This document shows positions 44,401-47,400 of a stretch of DNA of 64,000 nt, in pieces. Origin of the DNA: Conchocele bisecta (lineage: Eukaryota; Mollusca; Bivalvia; Lucinida; Thyasiridae); the NCBI GenBank assembly GCA_029237695.1, contig CM055265.1, positions 220,337,679-220,401,678 of the forward strand. Reading direction: 5' to 3'. The notes below the pieces were generated by a model. The model did not search any database and was not told the origin of the DNA. It saw nothing but the letters and a program-made list of their open reading frames with translations. The stretch's first letter is position 1; each line of letters starts with the position of its first letter. Position numbers and translations under genes: made by a program.

Positions 44401-47400
44401 CATATTAAACGATTCTAACTTACATGTATTTGTCATGAAATAATGTAACATTTTGTAAGCATATCCAACTTTCGCGGCCACCTTACCATTGCTTACCTGG
44501 ACAAAATCCATAGTGACCACATGTTTTTTTTGTTTTTTTTCTTAGCTTATATTTAACGGCGGCACTGGCTTTAGGACCTTGCATGCTGCCTCCCAAGAAT
44601 GGGAGAAAGAACGGAGGTAGAGATTTTTGAGAGAAGCCGGTAATTCGTATTTACAGAGCAACTACGAATTATCAATTCCCATTTACAGCTGGGTGAACTG
44701 GAGCAGTGTGGATAAAGTGTCTTGCTCAAGGACACAACGCACGCCGCTAGTCAGGCTCGAACCCAATGACCACATGGTCAATTTCAGCTGACCAATACGT
44801 GATGGTCAGTCGGCAATTTCCGTGATATCGGCTTTTTCCGTAATCTCTCGGAAATCTACAGGTGTCACGTGATGTATGCAATTTTATCAATATGACCACG
44901 TGAAAATGATTTCCAAAGTTAAATATGTTTTCCGTAAATGACATCGCAAATATTTTATACCAAATGTGGAATTAAATATTCTACCTTTGTACAAATAAAG
45001 TTCAAGGAAGTTTAGTTTGCAGTAAATAATTCGCGATGATTATGCTTAAATGCCTCTAAATAAAAACAACACATTTCCATTTATTGACAATTTTATAATT
45101 TGTGACACTTTCACCAATACTAGTTTCGATAATCGGTGGAAATATCGTTAATATTGCCGTGAAATCAAGAGAAAACATGCAACGATACAAATAGTTATGT
45201 AATTTTGTAAACTAACGTAGTCTGACCAAGATTTATAATTCCCGTGTATGTAAAAAGGGAAATCACGTTAATTATTTCTAACCATCGCAAATAAAGTTAA
45301 AATTATATTAAGTATTGCAAGTTGCAATTATGTCAAAGATAATCAAATAAGACAAAGTCTATGCTGATATTACAAATCAGTAGAACATGTTTGCCGTACA
45401 GAAAAATTTAAGAGAACACTTTTTATTAGGGTCTCATAATTTAACGTTGCACAAATCTGGTAATAAAACAGAGCAATATATGCCAGTTTAGCATTATCAT
45501 CCTTATGAACGTGAATTGCACTATCATCAATGGAATTGCAAAGTTATTCACACAAATAACATTAATAATATGTCAGTTGCTATAGGTGTATACTATGATC
45601 AGACTGCGCGGATGTAGACCTTATATGCGTGTGTTGAACCTTATATGTCACAGAAACGAATATATCACACGTGTGAAGTATTCGTGCGAATGCGTCAAAC
45701 ATTTCGGTGAATACTAGCCGAATTCGGCCGAATACATCACAAACCGAAAATCTCACCCAAATATTTTTCACTTTTTGGTATAAACGAATATGTCACACAA
45801 TCGCAAATTTCAAACTGGTCTGCATTATGCCGTGCCACAAAGGTAAGTCAATGGCTAATGTTTCCATATCATCTTTGATTATCGCAGAAAGCTAATATGC
45901 TCTGATTGAACATGAATATTGAGGCATGCTATTTGGCTGGAAACGGTTTCTTTATGTGTACGGACTGACTGATCAAGTGGAGCAAGATCACTTGCCTCTC
46001 ATATCCATGAAATAAATACTATATTCATGTCGTCACAGACAGATTACAAGATATTTACTGCTGCTGAATCAATATGTCTTTGTCAATGAAACACGTTTCT
46101 GGCAAAAAACATACTAGTTACTGATACGCTATCCCACAGGTCAGTAACATACATATATTCTTACTTTATTAAGGGTATGAATTCTCAGGTACATGTAGTA
46201 TTCGCAAACTTACATGTCAGTGATCACGAGATGCAAGAAATTGCAAACTTTACTGAGCAAGATGCACACTTGATTCTGCTAGAAAAACGAGTATAAAGGG
46301 ATAACACAGTTTCAGAACACAATGTCCACAGAAGAAAGTGGCGTTATGGGATTACAGAGATAAACTGAAAGGATCTGAACACATAAGTCTGACTCTTCTC
46401 GAGTCCAAAATGTTACAAGCCGTGCACAATGGCCATCTCGGCATTCAGACTTAGACGAGCGCATGATATTATGTTCTGGTAAAATGGTAGGCAGATGTTC
46501 AATTGAAGATAGAAACTCTGATATCACACTGAGTACCAGGCCACCCATGACAAGCTGTTGCTACAAACATTTCTACATGGAATGAAAAGGAATTTCTGGT
46601 AACTGTTAAAAATAACAGTCACGCAGCATGAAATCCAAAATGGCCATTGGACAGTTGAAAGGGATTTACTATAAGCATAGTGTACCAAGTACACATGTGT
46701 CAGACGAAGTCTGCAATTTGCCTACCAGGAATTTGCTGATTTTGCAAAATAATGGGATTTACTTAATGTCTTTGTGCTCTATGTAGCCAAGGTTCAGTGG
46801 GTTAGCTGAGCGAACAGCAATCATTGTGAAACACAGTTTCGTAAAAACAAAAGGTGAATGTGCAGACCTATATATGGGTATACTGAAATATTGAAACTCA
46901 CATAACCGGCAAGGGATGGTCACCTGCACAGTTATTGATGGGAAAGCGGCTTCTATATAGTTTACTGATCATGTGTGAGCAGGTATTGCCAATACAAGTT
47001 TCGATTTGTGACAAGATCAGATCCAGTCATCAACAGAGCAAGAAACATTATGATAAAAGCAGCTTTAAAATTAAAGTTGGACTCCATAAAGACAGCAAAC
47101 TTTTAAGACCAGTTGTAGTCTGCTAACGCAATACCAGATCTTACAGAGTGTATATGGTGCATCATATCGCCGTAATAGACGCTTTCTCGTGAAGCAATGG
47201 AGAATATGAATATTTACCTTTGCAATGCAATATACAATACCATAATATACACATTATCGGATAAAAGGGATGATTTGCCATAGTTTCATCTTCTTATTTT
47301 AAAGGAAAACACATGTGCTGACCAAGATATCATTTGAAGAAACATAACTATAAGCCACAACAATACGTAATACGTAATACACGTAAATACGTAATACAAC

